A DNA stretch of 16,217 bases from Chloroflexota bacterium (GTDB lineage Bacteria; Chloroflexota; UBA6077): NCBI GenBank assembly GCA_021786215.1, contig JAJYNT010000086.1:1-16217 (forward strand), given 5' to 3'. The notes under the pieces were generated by a model, which worked only from the letters and a program-made list of their open reading frames with translations, was not told the origin of the DNA and ran no database searches. Of this stretch, positions 1 through 6,773 are shown one piece after another (position 1 is the stretch's first letter; each line of letters begins with the position of its first letter). The translations under genes were made by a program, and so were the position numbers.

Positions 1-799
1 GCTCAAAGATCAGCCCCACAGTGCCGAGGCTCATCAGGATGTAGGCGACGGTGGGATCGCCGATATCGTGTAGCAGGCTCTCGAGCGGAGTCATCTCGAT
101 CTGTTCGGTCGGCAACCCCTTGGTATGGAGAACGACCTCGCCACTGGCTAGCTGCACCTCTCGTCCATCCACCTGGCTCAGCAGAGAGGGCAGATCGTTG
201 GCGACCAGGTCCACCACCTTGAGGCTGAGAGCCTCGTGGGCGGTGACGTTGACACTCTCCCGCACCGCCTGCTCTGCCCAGGTCGCGTTGCGGCCGCGGG
301 TTTGGGCCAATCCCTTGATGTAGGCCACGGCGTCGTTGGTCACCTTCTGCTGCATCGTGTCGGACATCTGTTGCTCTGTCCCATTGTCTCCTATGGAAAC
401 GGGATGAGCCGAGCCGATGTTTGTGTTGGGGGCCATGGCGGCTATGTGGGCAGCGTAGGTGATGTAGACGCCGGCGGAGCCGGCACGAGACCCCGCGGGG
501 GCCACGTAAACGATGATGGGAACCTTGGAGGCCATGATCCGTTGAATGATTTCACGCATGGAGGTGTCCAGGCCGCCGGGGGTATCCATCTCGATCACCA
601 CGGCCGCGGCTCCGGTCTCCTCGGCTTGCCCGATGGCTCGATCCACGTAGCTGGCCATCGCCGGGTTGATGATGCCTCGCACGGGTACCACGGCGACATA
701 ACTGCCCTGGGCTGAGGAGGGTGTAGCGAAGGACATCGCCATCGCCAGGAGAATAATGGCTTGGAGAGCTAGCCAGACCCTGGTTCTTGAAGGCAGCAC
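1..799 (-). CDS. NfeD/ClpP-class membrane-bound serine protease, 3' end missing (runs off window)
   Basis: This is the N-terminal part (266 codons) of a long-form NfeD-family protease (1510-N class), which cleaves hydrophobic stretches of membrane proteins such as stomatins. The frame is open to the left edge, so the C-terminal membrane and OB-fold parts are off the window. Residues 1-30 form a signal peptide (basic start, LALQAIILLAMAMSFA core, SSAQ cleavage-like end). The ClpP-like domain follows: a DTPGG motif near residue 72, the nucleophile Ser108 in GSRAGSAGVYI, and the general-base Lys162 in AYIKGLAQTRGRNATWAE, which together make the Ser-Lys dyad of this family. I chose the GTG at 799 because AAAGGGGGTG lies at Shine-Dalgarno distance and because the upstream ATG at 832 overlaps a promoter -10 box. 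The family is clear; the exact start is likely but not certain. Confidence 0.9.
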   Translation of the reverse strand, partial: MLPSRTRVWLALQAIILLAMAMSFATPSSAQGSYVAVVPVRGIINPAMASYVDRAIGQAEETGAAAVVIEMDTPGGLDTSMREIIQRIMASKVPIIVYVAPAGSRAGSAGVYITYAAHIAAMAPNTNIGSAHPVSIGDNGTEQQMSDTMQQKVTNDAVAYIKGLAQTRGRNATWAEQAVRESVNVTAHEALSLKVVDLVANDLPSLLSQVDGREVQLASGEVVLHTKGLPTEQIEMTPLESLLHDIGDPTVAYILMSLGTVGLIFE

Positions 800-827
800 C
801 TTGCCACCCCCTTTCAAATCACGGCCT

Positions 828-856
828 ATCATAACAAGAAAGCCGCCGGCAGTCAG
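828..856 (-). promoter_or_regulatory. Candidate sigma-70-type promoter for the NfeD-family gene
   Basis: On the minus strand, CTGACT (856-851) and TATGAT (833-828) are separated by exactly 17 bases. They match the -35 and -10 consensus at 4/6 and 5/6 positions. Transcription would start near 821, giving a leader of about 22 bases before the GTG at 799. Prediction by eye only. Confidence 0.45.
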
Positions 857-997
857 CTTTCCGCGATAATGTGCGGCTGCATCACGGAACCGCCGACGCT
901 CTGCCCACCCTGCTCCAGCATGACGGTGAGAATTCCAAGTTGCTGAGCGGCGTCCAACTCGTGACCAGGGCGTTCAGTATACGCGCCAATCGCATCA
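857..997. other. Gene-poor stretch; short open frame of unknown meaning on the minus strand
   Basis: No complete gene is recognisable between the divergent NfeD-family and DUF1847 genes. On the minus strand, a frame is open from 1002 down to a TGA at 855-853 (about 50 codons). Its translation looks protein-like (for example ERPGHELDAAQQLGILTVML), but it has no start codon near its beginning because a TGA lies immediately upstream. It could be the tail of a decayed gene or chance. I do not recognise it. Confidence 0.3.
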
Positions 998-1026
998 TTG
1001 CATCAACTCTGCTGAGGGTATATAAG
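998..1026 (+). promoter_or_regulatory. Candidate promoter upstream of the DUF1847 gene
   Basis: TTGCAT (998-1003) and TATAAG (1021-1026) are 17 bases apart. The -10 matches consensus at 5/6 positions and the -35 only at 3/6. It would give a leader of about 77 bases before the GTG at 1110, containing the small palindrome GCTTCGAAGC. It may drive the DUF1847 gene alone or the whole run through the dsr genes. Confidence 0.4.
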
Positions 1027-1109
1027 AATGATGCCGCGTGATCCCCATTATAGAGAAGAGGGAGTGAGTCGGGCTTCGAAGCTGAGGTAGGGAAGGGAGC
1101 GATGGTGCC

Positions 1110-1751
1110 GTGAGTGTTTGTGCGACCTGCAACGTCTTTGCCTGCCGGATGGGCAACCTGGAGGCTGCGCCGGCCAACTGTCCAATGAAGGTGAGCCCTG
1201 AGGTAGTGGACACTCGAGAGCTGTACGAGGACCGTGCGACGATGGAGATGGCCAGGGTCTCTGCTATCGTCGAGGCGGCAGGCTACTGCCAGTGGACTCG
1301 AGTTGAGGAGACCATGGAGTTTGCCCGACGGCTGGGGATCAAGAAGCTGGGGGTTGCCTTCTGTGTCGGGCTCAGGCAGGAGGCCAAGACCCTCAACAAG
1401 GTGTTCGAAGCCAATGGCTTCGAGGTAGTTTCAGCTTGCTGCAAGACCGGCTCCATTCCCAAGGCTTACATTGGGGTCAGGGACGAGGAGCAGGTAAGGC
1501 CGGGTACCTTCGAGCCGATGTGCAATCCGATCGGACAGGCGAGACTGATGAACGCGGGCGGTACAGGTCTCAACGTGCTGTTCGGCCTCTGCGTCGGCCA
1601 CGACTCGCTCTTCATCAAGCACTCTGAGGCCCCCGTCACCTGTCTTGTGGCAAAGGACAGGGTGCTGGCCCACAATCCCATCGGTGCCCTCAATTGCTCC
1701 TACGGTTACTTTAGCAAGGCTCTCTACCAACGCCATCGCGAAGATGAGTAG
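1110..1751 (+). CDS. DUF1847 cysteine-rich, probably metal-binding protein
   Basis: This 213-residue protein matches the DUF1847 family, which is uncharacterised, cysteine-rich and mostly found in anaerobes. The N-terminus carries Cys4, Cys7, Cys12 and Cys24 (CATC-x4-C and NCPM), a likely metal or Fe-S site. Further cysteines lie in AFCVGLRQEA, SACCKTG and GLCVGHDSLF. No signal peptide or membrane segment is visible, so it is probably cytoplasmic. The start is GTG, with GAAGGGAG about ten bases upstream; a nearby ATG at 1102 is in another frame and hits a stop after three codons. It lies 173 bases upstream of dsrA on the same strand, which suggests but does not prove a link to sulfur metabolism. 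The family is well supported; the function is unknown. Confidence 0.85.
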   Translation: MSVCATCNVFACRMGNLEAAPANCPMKVSPEVVDTRELYEDRATMEMARVSAIVEAAGYCQWTRVEETMEFARRLGIKKLGVAFCVGLRQEAKTLNKVFEANGFEVVSACCKTGSIPKAYIGVRDEEQVRPGTFEPMCNPIGQARLMNAGGTGLNVLFGLCVGHDSLFIKHSEAPVTCLVAKDRVLAHNPIGALNCSYGYFSKALYQRHREDE

Positions 1752-1757
1752 ACGTAA

Positions 1758-1800
1758 GATAGGGCGTTTCTCCTATCCGTGTTTAGGGCGTTCCACCTAT
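1758..1800. repeat. Twin 17-bp imperfect direct repeat, operator-like, upstream of dsrA
   Basis: Two copies of TAGGGCGTT-(T/C)-C-(T/A)-CCTAT lie at 1760-1776 and 1784-1800. They are identical at 15 of 17 positions and spaced 24 bases start to start. Each copy has dyad symmetry: GATAGG/CCTATC around 8 bases in the first, TAGG/CCTA in the second. They fall between the DUF1847 stop and dsrA. Tandem dyads of this kind are typical of repressor or activator sites, and a weak RNA hairpin is the alternative. The rest of the 1752-1924 gap has one more weak dyad (AGACTC at 1824, GAGTCT at 1849) and no convincing promoter. Confidence 0.5.
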
Positions 1801-1924
1801 TCAACCCCCTGCAGCTGGTGCCTAGACTCCCTTTGGTAAGCTGGCGGTGAGTCTGATTCCCATGTGGCGTGCCCTGGCTCTTTGCGGTCCGAGGGCATGC
1901 TGGTAACGGTAGAAGGCACTCCGG

Positions 1925-3130
1925 ATGGAGCGGTTGGAGAACCAGCGGAACCTGGAGAAACCCCTCTGTGAGCGGCTGGCGCAAGGGCCGTACCCGAGCC
2001 ACGTGCGCGAGTTGCAGCAGAGCGGATTCCCACTCCAGATGCTTGAGGATGGGCTGCGACTGAACCAGACGCAGTGGGGAACCGGGGGTTACATATCGGT
2101 TCCTCCCCTGCTGGCTGGAGTGACGGTGATCGGGAGCAACCGACCCGAACTCACCCCGGAGATCACCTGCCTTCGGCTGCTGGGGGTGCCGGGCGGCTAT
2201 CTATCCTCTGACCTGATGAGGGGCTTGGCGGATCTCGCCGACAGGTACGGCCACGGCTATCTGCGCTGGACAACCGCGGGAAGCATTGAGTTTGGGGTTC
2301 GACGAGAGGAGATGCTGGAGGCGGTCGCGGCGGCTAACGAGTTGGGTATGGACGTGGGGTCGACGGGTGACGACCTGCGCGGCATCTCCTCATGCCCCGG
2401 CAGCTACCGCTGTGATCTGGCCCTGGTCAACGCTCCGGATGTGGCCTATGCCCTGGGGCGAGCGACGGTGGACGACCAACAGTATCCCGGGATGCCCAAC
2501 AAGGTGAAGACCGCCGTGTCCGGTTGCCCCAACGACTGTGCGCGAGCCCAGATGCAGAAGGACCACGCCTTCGTGGGAGTCTTCCGCGGTGTGCCGGTTG
2601 TCGACCAGCCGATGATGGATCGGTGGCTCCATGAGACGGAGTCTTCTGCCTCATCTGGAGCGACCGGACGGGTGGGGCTGGACTACCTGGTGCGCAACTG
2701 TCCCGGTTCCGCCATCGAGCGCTCGGGTGACTCCGTGGTGATCGATCCCGACTCCTGCCGGCATTGCATGTTGTGCATCAACAGGTGCCCTGCCATTCGG
2801 CCGGGAGGAGAGCGAGGGGTGGCATGGGTAGTCGGGGGAAAGTACGGCCACAGGGGCGCGAACGGTCCCATGGTGGGATTTGTTCTGGCCCCGTTTATCC
2901 CGGCTGTGCCGCCAGACTACCTGGAGGTCGTGGAGATCCACAAACGTTTCCTGGACCTCTATGCCGACTATGGGCGGCGCAAGGAGCGGGTGGGCGATAT
3001 GCTGGTGAGGCTCGGGATGCGGACGGTGTTGGAGTTGATGGAATTGGAGCCCGATGCGACGGTGCTGAGGGAACCTGCCCACAGGATGTTCGTGGTATGG
3101 CCCGGGATGGGGCTGGTGGGGCAGCCATGA
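1925..3130 (+). CDS. dsrA: Dissimilatory-type sulfite reductase alpha subunit (DsrA-like)
   Basis: DsrA pairs with DsrB in the A2B2 enzyme that interconverts sulfite and DsrC-bound trisulfide or sulfide in the cytoplasm. This 401-residue protein is slightly short for DsrA (about 410-440). It has a siroheme/4Fe-4S motif C157-x5-C163 with C201-PND-C205 (SGCPNDCAR), then an inserted ferredoxin domain with C278-x2-C281-x2-C284-x3-C288. The C-terminal part follows DsrA closely (GERGVAWVVGGKYG, MVGFVLAPFIP, RKERVGDMLVRLG). Two features are atypical: the LRWTTAGSIEF segment and KVKTAVSGC before the cluster cysteines resemble DsrB or generic siroheme reductases more than textbook DsrA. The ATG at 1925 has GAAGG about nine bases upstream, and the stop overlaps the dsrB start by four bases. 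An anaerobic AsrC-type or other siroheme reductase is the alternative, but the paired subunits argue for DsrAB. Confidence 0.9.
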   Translation: MERLENQRNLEKPLCERLAQGPYPSHVRELQQSGFPLQMLEDGLRLNQTQWGTGGYISVPPLLAGVTVIGSNRPELTPEITCLRLLGVPGGYLSSDLMRGLADLADRYGHGYLRWTTAGSIEFGVRREEMLEAVAAANELGMDVGSTGDDLRGISSCPGSYRCDLALVNAPDVAYALGRATVDDQQYPGMPNKVKTAVSGCPNDCARAQMQKDHAFVGVFRGVPVVDQPMMDRWLHETESSASSGATGRVGLDYLVRNCPGSAIERSGDSVVIDPDSCRHCMLCINRCPAIRPGGERGVAWVVGGKYGHRGANGPMVGFVLAPFIPAVPPDYLEVVEIHKRFLDLYADYGRRKERVGDMLVRLGMRTVLELMELEPDATVLREPAHRMFVVWPGMGLVGQP

Positions 3131-4218
3131 AGGATGCACTGCCGGCCGGCATCATGCCCGATCCCCGTGCGCAGATCCCCGATCTGCTGCTTCGAAACGA
3201 GGGAAAGTGGGTGCGCCATGAGGGCGTCAGACCCGGGGTCTACCAGCATGTCAGCTCAAGCGGCGACCGGTGCGTGACGGTGCGGGTTCAGCTTCCTCCA
3301 AATGCGCTGCTGGCCTCGGCCAGCCTTCGAGGTCTGGCCGATCTGGTGGATGGTTATGCAGTCGGTGCTCGCCGCACCAGTCGAAATGCGCTGGAGATCC
3401 TGGGGGTGGACCCATCCCGCCTGGAGGAGTTGATCGCGAGGCTCGAGGTCATGGGCTACGCGGTCGGCGGGACCGGAAATTCCCTTCACCAGATCAAGTC
3501 CTGTGGCGGCTTCGTGGCCTGCCAGAACGCCGCTATCGATTCCCCTTCGCTGGCCAAACAGCTTGGCGACCGTTTTTTCAACGACGTTGTGACTCAGGGC
3601 TATCCATCCTGGCTGAAGATCTCCGTCGGCGGGTGTCCTAACCAGTGTGGCGGAGGGATCGAGGCCGACATAGGTGTTCTGGGGGTTTTCAAGGGGCTTC
3701 CACAGGTTGACGATGCTCGACTTGTGGAATCTCAGTGCGATGTGCCGTTGCTCTGCTTCTGGTGTCCCACGGGCGCTATCAAGCCGAAGGCGGTGCGCGG
3801 GGGGATGTCGGTGGAGATCAATGCCGATCGCTGCACACGCTGCACCTCTTGCGCGAATGTGTGCCCCTCGGCCATTCAGATGAGCGGCCAGCGAGGGGTC
3901 GCGGTGGCCGTGGGGGGGGGCTCCAGCAACACGGTCCGTGGCCCTCGCCTGGCCAGACTGCTGGTGCCGTTTCTTCCACTGGAGAATCCGCTGGACTGTC
4001 AGCCACTACTGGATCTGATCGGCCGGCTGATCGGTCTGTGGAGAAACAGCGCTCGTCAGGGTGAGCGGATCGGCGACTTCATCGATCGAATCGGATGGCC
4101 GGCTTTTCTCAGACGGGCCGAAGTCGACTTCGATCCCTATCTGATCGACGATTTTGATCCGTTCTCTGTTCGACGCGATCTGCAGATTCGTTGGGATAGT
4201 GGGAATGGCGCACGCTGA
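3127..4218 (+). CDS. dsrB: Dissimilatory-type sulfite reductase beta subunit (DsrB-like)
   Basis: This 363-residue protein is the partner of the upstream DsrA-like subunit. The start in RNEGKWVRHEGVRPGVYQHVS parallels the DsrB opening, and the end (ERIGDFIDRIGWPAFL ... LQIRW) matches DsrB tails. The siroheme/4Fe-4S site has four cysteines: C126-x5-C132 and C170-PNQ-C174. As I recall it, canonical DsrB has no first cysteine and carries CCxxxC, so this subunit looks more like DsrA or a generic siroheme reductase there. A ferredoxin domain follows (C236-x2-C239-x2-C242-x3-C246). The segment DGYAVGARRTSRN has about three extra residues and Arg in place of the Trp of the usual RWTSRN. The true start is the ATG at 3127, overlapping the dsrA stop as ATGA; the frame is open further upstream, but that part lies inside dsrA. 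Confidence 0.9.
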   Translation: MKDALPAGIMPDPRAQIPDLLLRNEGKWVRHEGVRPGVYQHVSSSGDRCVTVRVQLPPNALLASASLRGLADLVDGYAVGARRTSRNALEILGVDPSRLEELIARLEVMGYAVGGTGNSLHQIKSCGGFVACQNAAIDSPSLAKQLGDRFFNDVVTQGYPSWLKISVGGCPNQCGGGIEADIGVLGVFKGLPQVDDARLVESQCDVPLLCFWCPTGAIKPKAVRGGMSVEINADRCTRCTSCANVCPSAIQMSGQRGVAVAVGGGSSNTVRGPRLARLLVPFLPLENPLDCQPLLDLIGRLIGLWRNSARQGERIGDFIDRIGWPAFLRRAEVDFDPYLIDDFDPFSVRRDLQIRWDSGNGAR

Positions 4219-4417
4219 GGAGATGCAGGGAGAAGCCGTCGTCATCCGGGTGGAGTGCCCCCGTTGCGGCTACGTGATGTCGCTTTTCGATGAGTCCTCC
4301 CTGCGAAGCAACAAGGCTGTCCGGCGGGCATATCAGCATGCGCTGAAGAACCCGATCCTTTGCGCCGGATGCGGCCGATGGATACAGCGGCCTAGAGAGG
4401 TTAGGAGCAAGAGATGA
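4205..4417 (+). CDS. Small zinc-ribbon-like protein between dsrB and dsrN
   Basis: This 70-residue protein has two knuckles, CPRC (VECPRCGYVM) and CAGC (LCAGCGRW), about 35 residues apart, which suggests one zinc ribbon or rubredoxin-like metal site. The C-terminus is basic (RPREVRSKR). I cannot assign a known family. It sits where many sulfate reducers carry dsrD, but it is not DsrD-like in the residues I can see. It overlaps dsrB by 14 bases and its TGA overlaps the next gene's ATG (ATGA), so translational coupling is likely. The ATG at 4205 is preceded by GGGATAG; an ATG at 4223 is the alternative, with GAGGAG directly against it. The metal site suggests a role in binding protein, RNA or metal, but its function is unknown. 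Confidence 0.7.
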   Translation: MAHAEEMQGEAVVIRVECPRCGYVMSLFDESSLRSNKAVRRAYQHALKNPILCAGCGRWIQRPREVRSKR

Positions 4418-5832
4418 ACTGTCCGCGGGTTGTGATTGCGGCGCCGCAAGGGCGATCCGGGAAGACGACGGTGAGCATCGGGCTGGTGGCCGCGTTGTCC
4501 GCGCGTGGACTGTCGGTGCAACCATTCAAGAAGGGCCCTGACTATATAGATCCCAGCTGGCTGACCGGCGCCGGTGGCAGACCATGCCGGAACCTGGACC
4601 TTTTCATGATGGGAGGGTCGGCCACGCTGTCCGCCATGCACCATGGGACCGTGGGGGCTGACATCGCCGTTATCGAAGGGGCCATGGGGCTGTACGATGG
4701 GGTGGATCTGGAGGGGACCGGAAGCACGGCCCAGCTCTCCAGGGTTCTGAAGGCCCCCGTCCTGCTGGTTGTCGACGCTACCCGGATGACTCGCAGCGTC
4801 GCGGCTCTGGTGAGCGGCTACCAGAGTTTCGAGCCCGACGTTCTCATCGCCGGTGTGGTGCTGAACAATGTGGCCCGAAGCCGCCACGAAGCTATGCTGA
4901 CCGGTGCGATCGAGCGGTACTGCGGGATCCCGGTCCTCGGTTGCATACCCAAGACGGAGTCGCTGGCTATCCCGGACCGGCACCTGGGGTTGATCCCGAT
5001 GGCAGAGGATGAGCGGCTGGTTCCCGCTATAGAGAATGCTCGCCGAGTCGTGGCAGAGCATCTCGATCTGGGCAGGATAATGGAAATCGCTCGAGCCGCT
5101 CCTCCCCTTCCGGCGGGTGGTGATGAGCTCCATGGCAGGGCAGCCTCCTCCGTGAAGATCGCCGTGCTGCGTGATAGGGTTTTCACCTTTTACTATCCCG
5201 AGAATCTGGAAGCGTTGCAGAGAGCCGGCGCCGCCCTGCACAGCGTGGATTCCCTGGTCGATGCAACCCTTTCTGAGGCAGATGGGCTCTACATAGGTGG
5301 TGGCTTCCCCGAGCTCTTCATGGAGCAACTGGAGGACAACCGCTCCCTGCGGGAGGAGATTCGATCCCGGATTGAAGATGGCATGCCCGTGTACGCCGAG
5401 TGTGCCGGCCTGATCTACCTTTCTCGACGTATCCACTGGGATGGACGCAGTGCCGAGATGGTGGGAGCCCTTCCTTGCGAGATCGAGATGACCCGCAAGC
5501 CTCAAGGACATGGGTACGCAGTGGCGGAGGTGTCCGCCGATACCCCGTTCTTCCGAAAAGGCACCCTGCTGAGGGGCCACGAGTTTCACAATACTCGGGT
5601 GTCTTCCTTGGACAGGAGAAAGGTGGACTTTGCCTTCCGGCTGCGGAAGGGGGTTGGGGTGGATGCCGACCATAACGATGGGCTGATGATAGGGAATGTT
5701 CTCGCGGCCTACACTCATCTTCATGCTATGGGTGCGCCTGATTGGGCGGAAAGCTTCGTGGCCGCCGCGAAGCGGCAACGGAGCCAAGCGCCGGCAGCTA
5801 GCAATCATGAATTGATGGAGGTCAGGTCGTGA
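4414..5832 (+). CDS. dsrN: Cobyrinate a,c-diamide synthase family amidase, probably DsrN (siroheme amidation)
   Basis: CbiA/CobB-family enzymes use glutamine and ATP to amidate side-chain carboxylates of a tetrapyrrole. In dsr operons the homologue is DsrN, thought to make the siroheme amide of DsrAB. The 472-residue protein has the P-loop APQGRSGKTT (10-19), KKGPDYIDP and EGAMGLYDG in the synthetase half. The class-I glutaminase half has GGGFPE, the nucleophile Cys330 in YAECAGL, HEFHNTR and the catalytic His435 in YTHLH. All key residues are present. The start overlaps the zinc-ribbon stop by four bases, with TTAGGAG upstream. Context directly behind dsrAB, with no other cobalamin gene in view, favours DsrN over a cobalamin role, though the two cannot be separated from sequence alone. 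Confidence 0.9.
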   Translation: MNCPRVVIAAPQGRSGKTTVSIGLVAALSARGLSVQPFKKGPDYIDPSWLTGAGGRPCRNLDLFMMGGSATLSAMHHGTVGADIAVIEGAMGLYDGVDLEGTGSTAQLSRVLKAPVLLVVDATRMTRSVAALVSGYQSFEPDVLIAGVVLNNVARSRHEAMLTGAIERYCGIPVLGCIPKTESLAIPDRHLGLIPMAEDERLVPAIENARRVVAEHLDLGRIMEIARAAPPLPAGGDELHGRAASSVKIAVLRDRVFTFYYPENLEALQRAGAALHSVDSLVDATLSEADGLYIGGGFPELFMEQLEDNRSLREEIRSRIEDGMPVYAECAGLIYLSRRIHWDGRSAEMVGALPCEIEMTRKPQGHGYAVAEVSADTPFFRKGTLLRGHEFHNTRVSSLDRRKVDFAFRLRKGVGVDADHNDGLMIGNVLAAYTHLHAMGAPDWAESFVAAAKRQRSQAPAASNHELMEVRS

Positions 5833-5868
5833 AGTGAGGGGAGATCGACAGATAAGGAGATCGGCTCG

Positions 5869-6636
5869 ATGGTGAGCAACGCGGAGATGTCGGCCGCTAT
5901 ATCGGAGCGCCTGAGGCTCGACGGCGCACCGGTGGCGGTTAAGATCGTTGCCAGGGGGCAAGAGCCCCCCGATGGGCTTCTGGAAAGGAGCAAAGTTCTG
6001 ACCTTCTGCCAGTTTGTGGCCGCGGCATCCTCTGGCGGCTTTCCCTTCTGGGTGACCCGGGAGAATCTGGGTTGTCCCCATGCCCGTATCGCTTTCGGCA
6101 TGTACGACCCGGAACTGGACGTGGCGCTGTTGGAGAAGTCCGTCAAGACCCACGTGGGGGTTTACGTGCCTAACAGGGAGTCAGCGGTGAAGCTGATCGC
6201 CTCCAAGCCCGCCGTGCCTCCAGGACAGGTGGAGGGGCTGGCGGTGGCCCCGCTGGCCAAAGCGTTCTTCACCCCGGATGCGGTTCTGATGATCGTGGTG
6301 CCCTGGCAGGCATACTTCGCCATGGACGACTACATGTATGCCACCGGCGACATGCCCCTGGCGCTGGAGGTGAGCTCCAACAGCTCGGTATGCGCCTACG
6401 GCGCGGTGAGGGCCGGCTATCAGGGCAAGATCAACCTGACAACGGCTTGCTCTGGAGGACGTAACTACGCCGGGATCGAGCGGACCCAGATGTGCCTGTC
6501 CTTCCCGGCCTCCAAACTGGAGGGGTTGTTGGAGGGGATGCAGACCCGATCAAGGCGAGTGCCCTACCCAGGCATGATCGCGATGCCGGCCCCCACACCG
6601 GTTCCGCCCAAACACATCTTGCTGCCGGAAGAATAA
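5869..6636 (+). CDS. DUF169 family protein (COG2043)
   Basis: This 255-residue protein belongs to the uncharacterised DUF169 family found mainly in anaerobic bacteria and archaea. Recognisable parts are the N-terminal LRLDGAPVAVKI, Cys47 in LTFCQFV, Cys69 in NLGCPHARIAFGM, and the C-terminal TACSGGRNYAGIERTQMCLSFP block. No signal peptide or membrane span is evident. The ATG at 5869 has AAGGAG about 11 bases upstream. It begins 36 bases after the dsrN-like gene on the same strand, so it is probably the last gene of the dsr operon; the repeat hairpin that follows could end the transcript. The link to siroheme or sulfite metabolism is inferred from position only. Confidence 0.85.
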   Translation: MVSNAEMSAAISERLRLDGAPVAVKIVARGQEPPDGLLERSKVLTFCQFVAAASSGGFPFWVTRENLGCPHARIAFGMYDPELDVALLEKSVKTHVGVYVPNRESAVKLIASKPAVPPGQVEGLAVAPLAKAFFTPDAVLMIVVPWQAYFAMDDYMYATGDMPLALEVSSNSSVCAYGAVRAGYQGKINLTTACSGGRNYAGIERTQMCLSFPASKLEGLLEGMQTRSRRVPYPGMIAMPAPTPVPPKHILLPEE

Positions 6637-6663
6637 CGGCCGGCGTTCGACCCATCGCAACCT

Positions 6664-6757
6664 GTCATTCTGAGCTGGAGCGCAGCGGAAGCGAAGAATC
6701 TCCTGGTTCCTGTACAGGATCGGAGAGATTCTTCGGCGCTCCGCGCCTCAGAATGAC
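6664..6757. repeat. Palindromic MITE-like repeat between convergent genes
   Basis: The outer arms GTCATTCTGAG (6664-6674) and CTCAGAATGAC (6747-6757) are perfect 11-bp complements. The inner arms GAAGAATCTC (6693-6702) and GAGATTCTTC (6725-6734) are perfect 10-bp complements. At the centre is the palindrome TCCTGTACAGGA (6708-6719). The GCATTCTGAG...GAAGAATCT type of element is dispersed in many Chloroflexota and other environmental genomes, as far as I recall. Lying between the DUF169 stop and the hemA stop, it may also act as a bidirectional transcription terminator, though it has no clear T-run. Confidence 0.75.
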
Positions 6758-6773
6758 GAGTGTGTCTGTAGGA

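Noticed and set aside
1824..1854. AGACTC...GAGTCT inverted repeat before dsrA
   Set aside because: Six-base arms around a 19-base loop are within chance expectation, with no T-run or promoter next to them.
2764..3126. N-terminal extension of the DsrB frame inside dsrA
   Set aside because: The extension overlaps the dsrA coding region, has no DsrB similarity, and the ATG at 3127 gives the expected DsrB length and an ATGA overlap.
4333..6153. Minus-strand open frame of 606 codons opposite the dsrN-like and DUF169 genes
   Set aside because: It covers two real plus-strand genes in antisense, and its translation is low-complexity His/Pro/Arg-rich without motifs.
1925..6636. Possible in-frame UGA selenocysteine codons in the dsr genes
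   Set aside because: Each gene ends at its stop with a complete family-length product; no read-through extension with homology or a following hairpin was seen.
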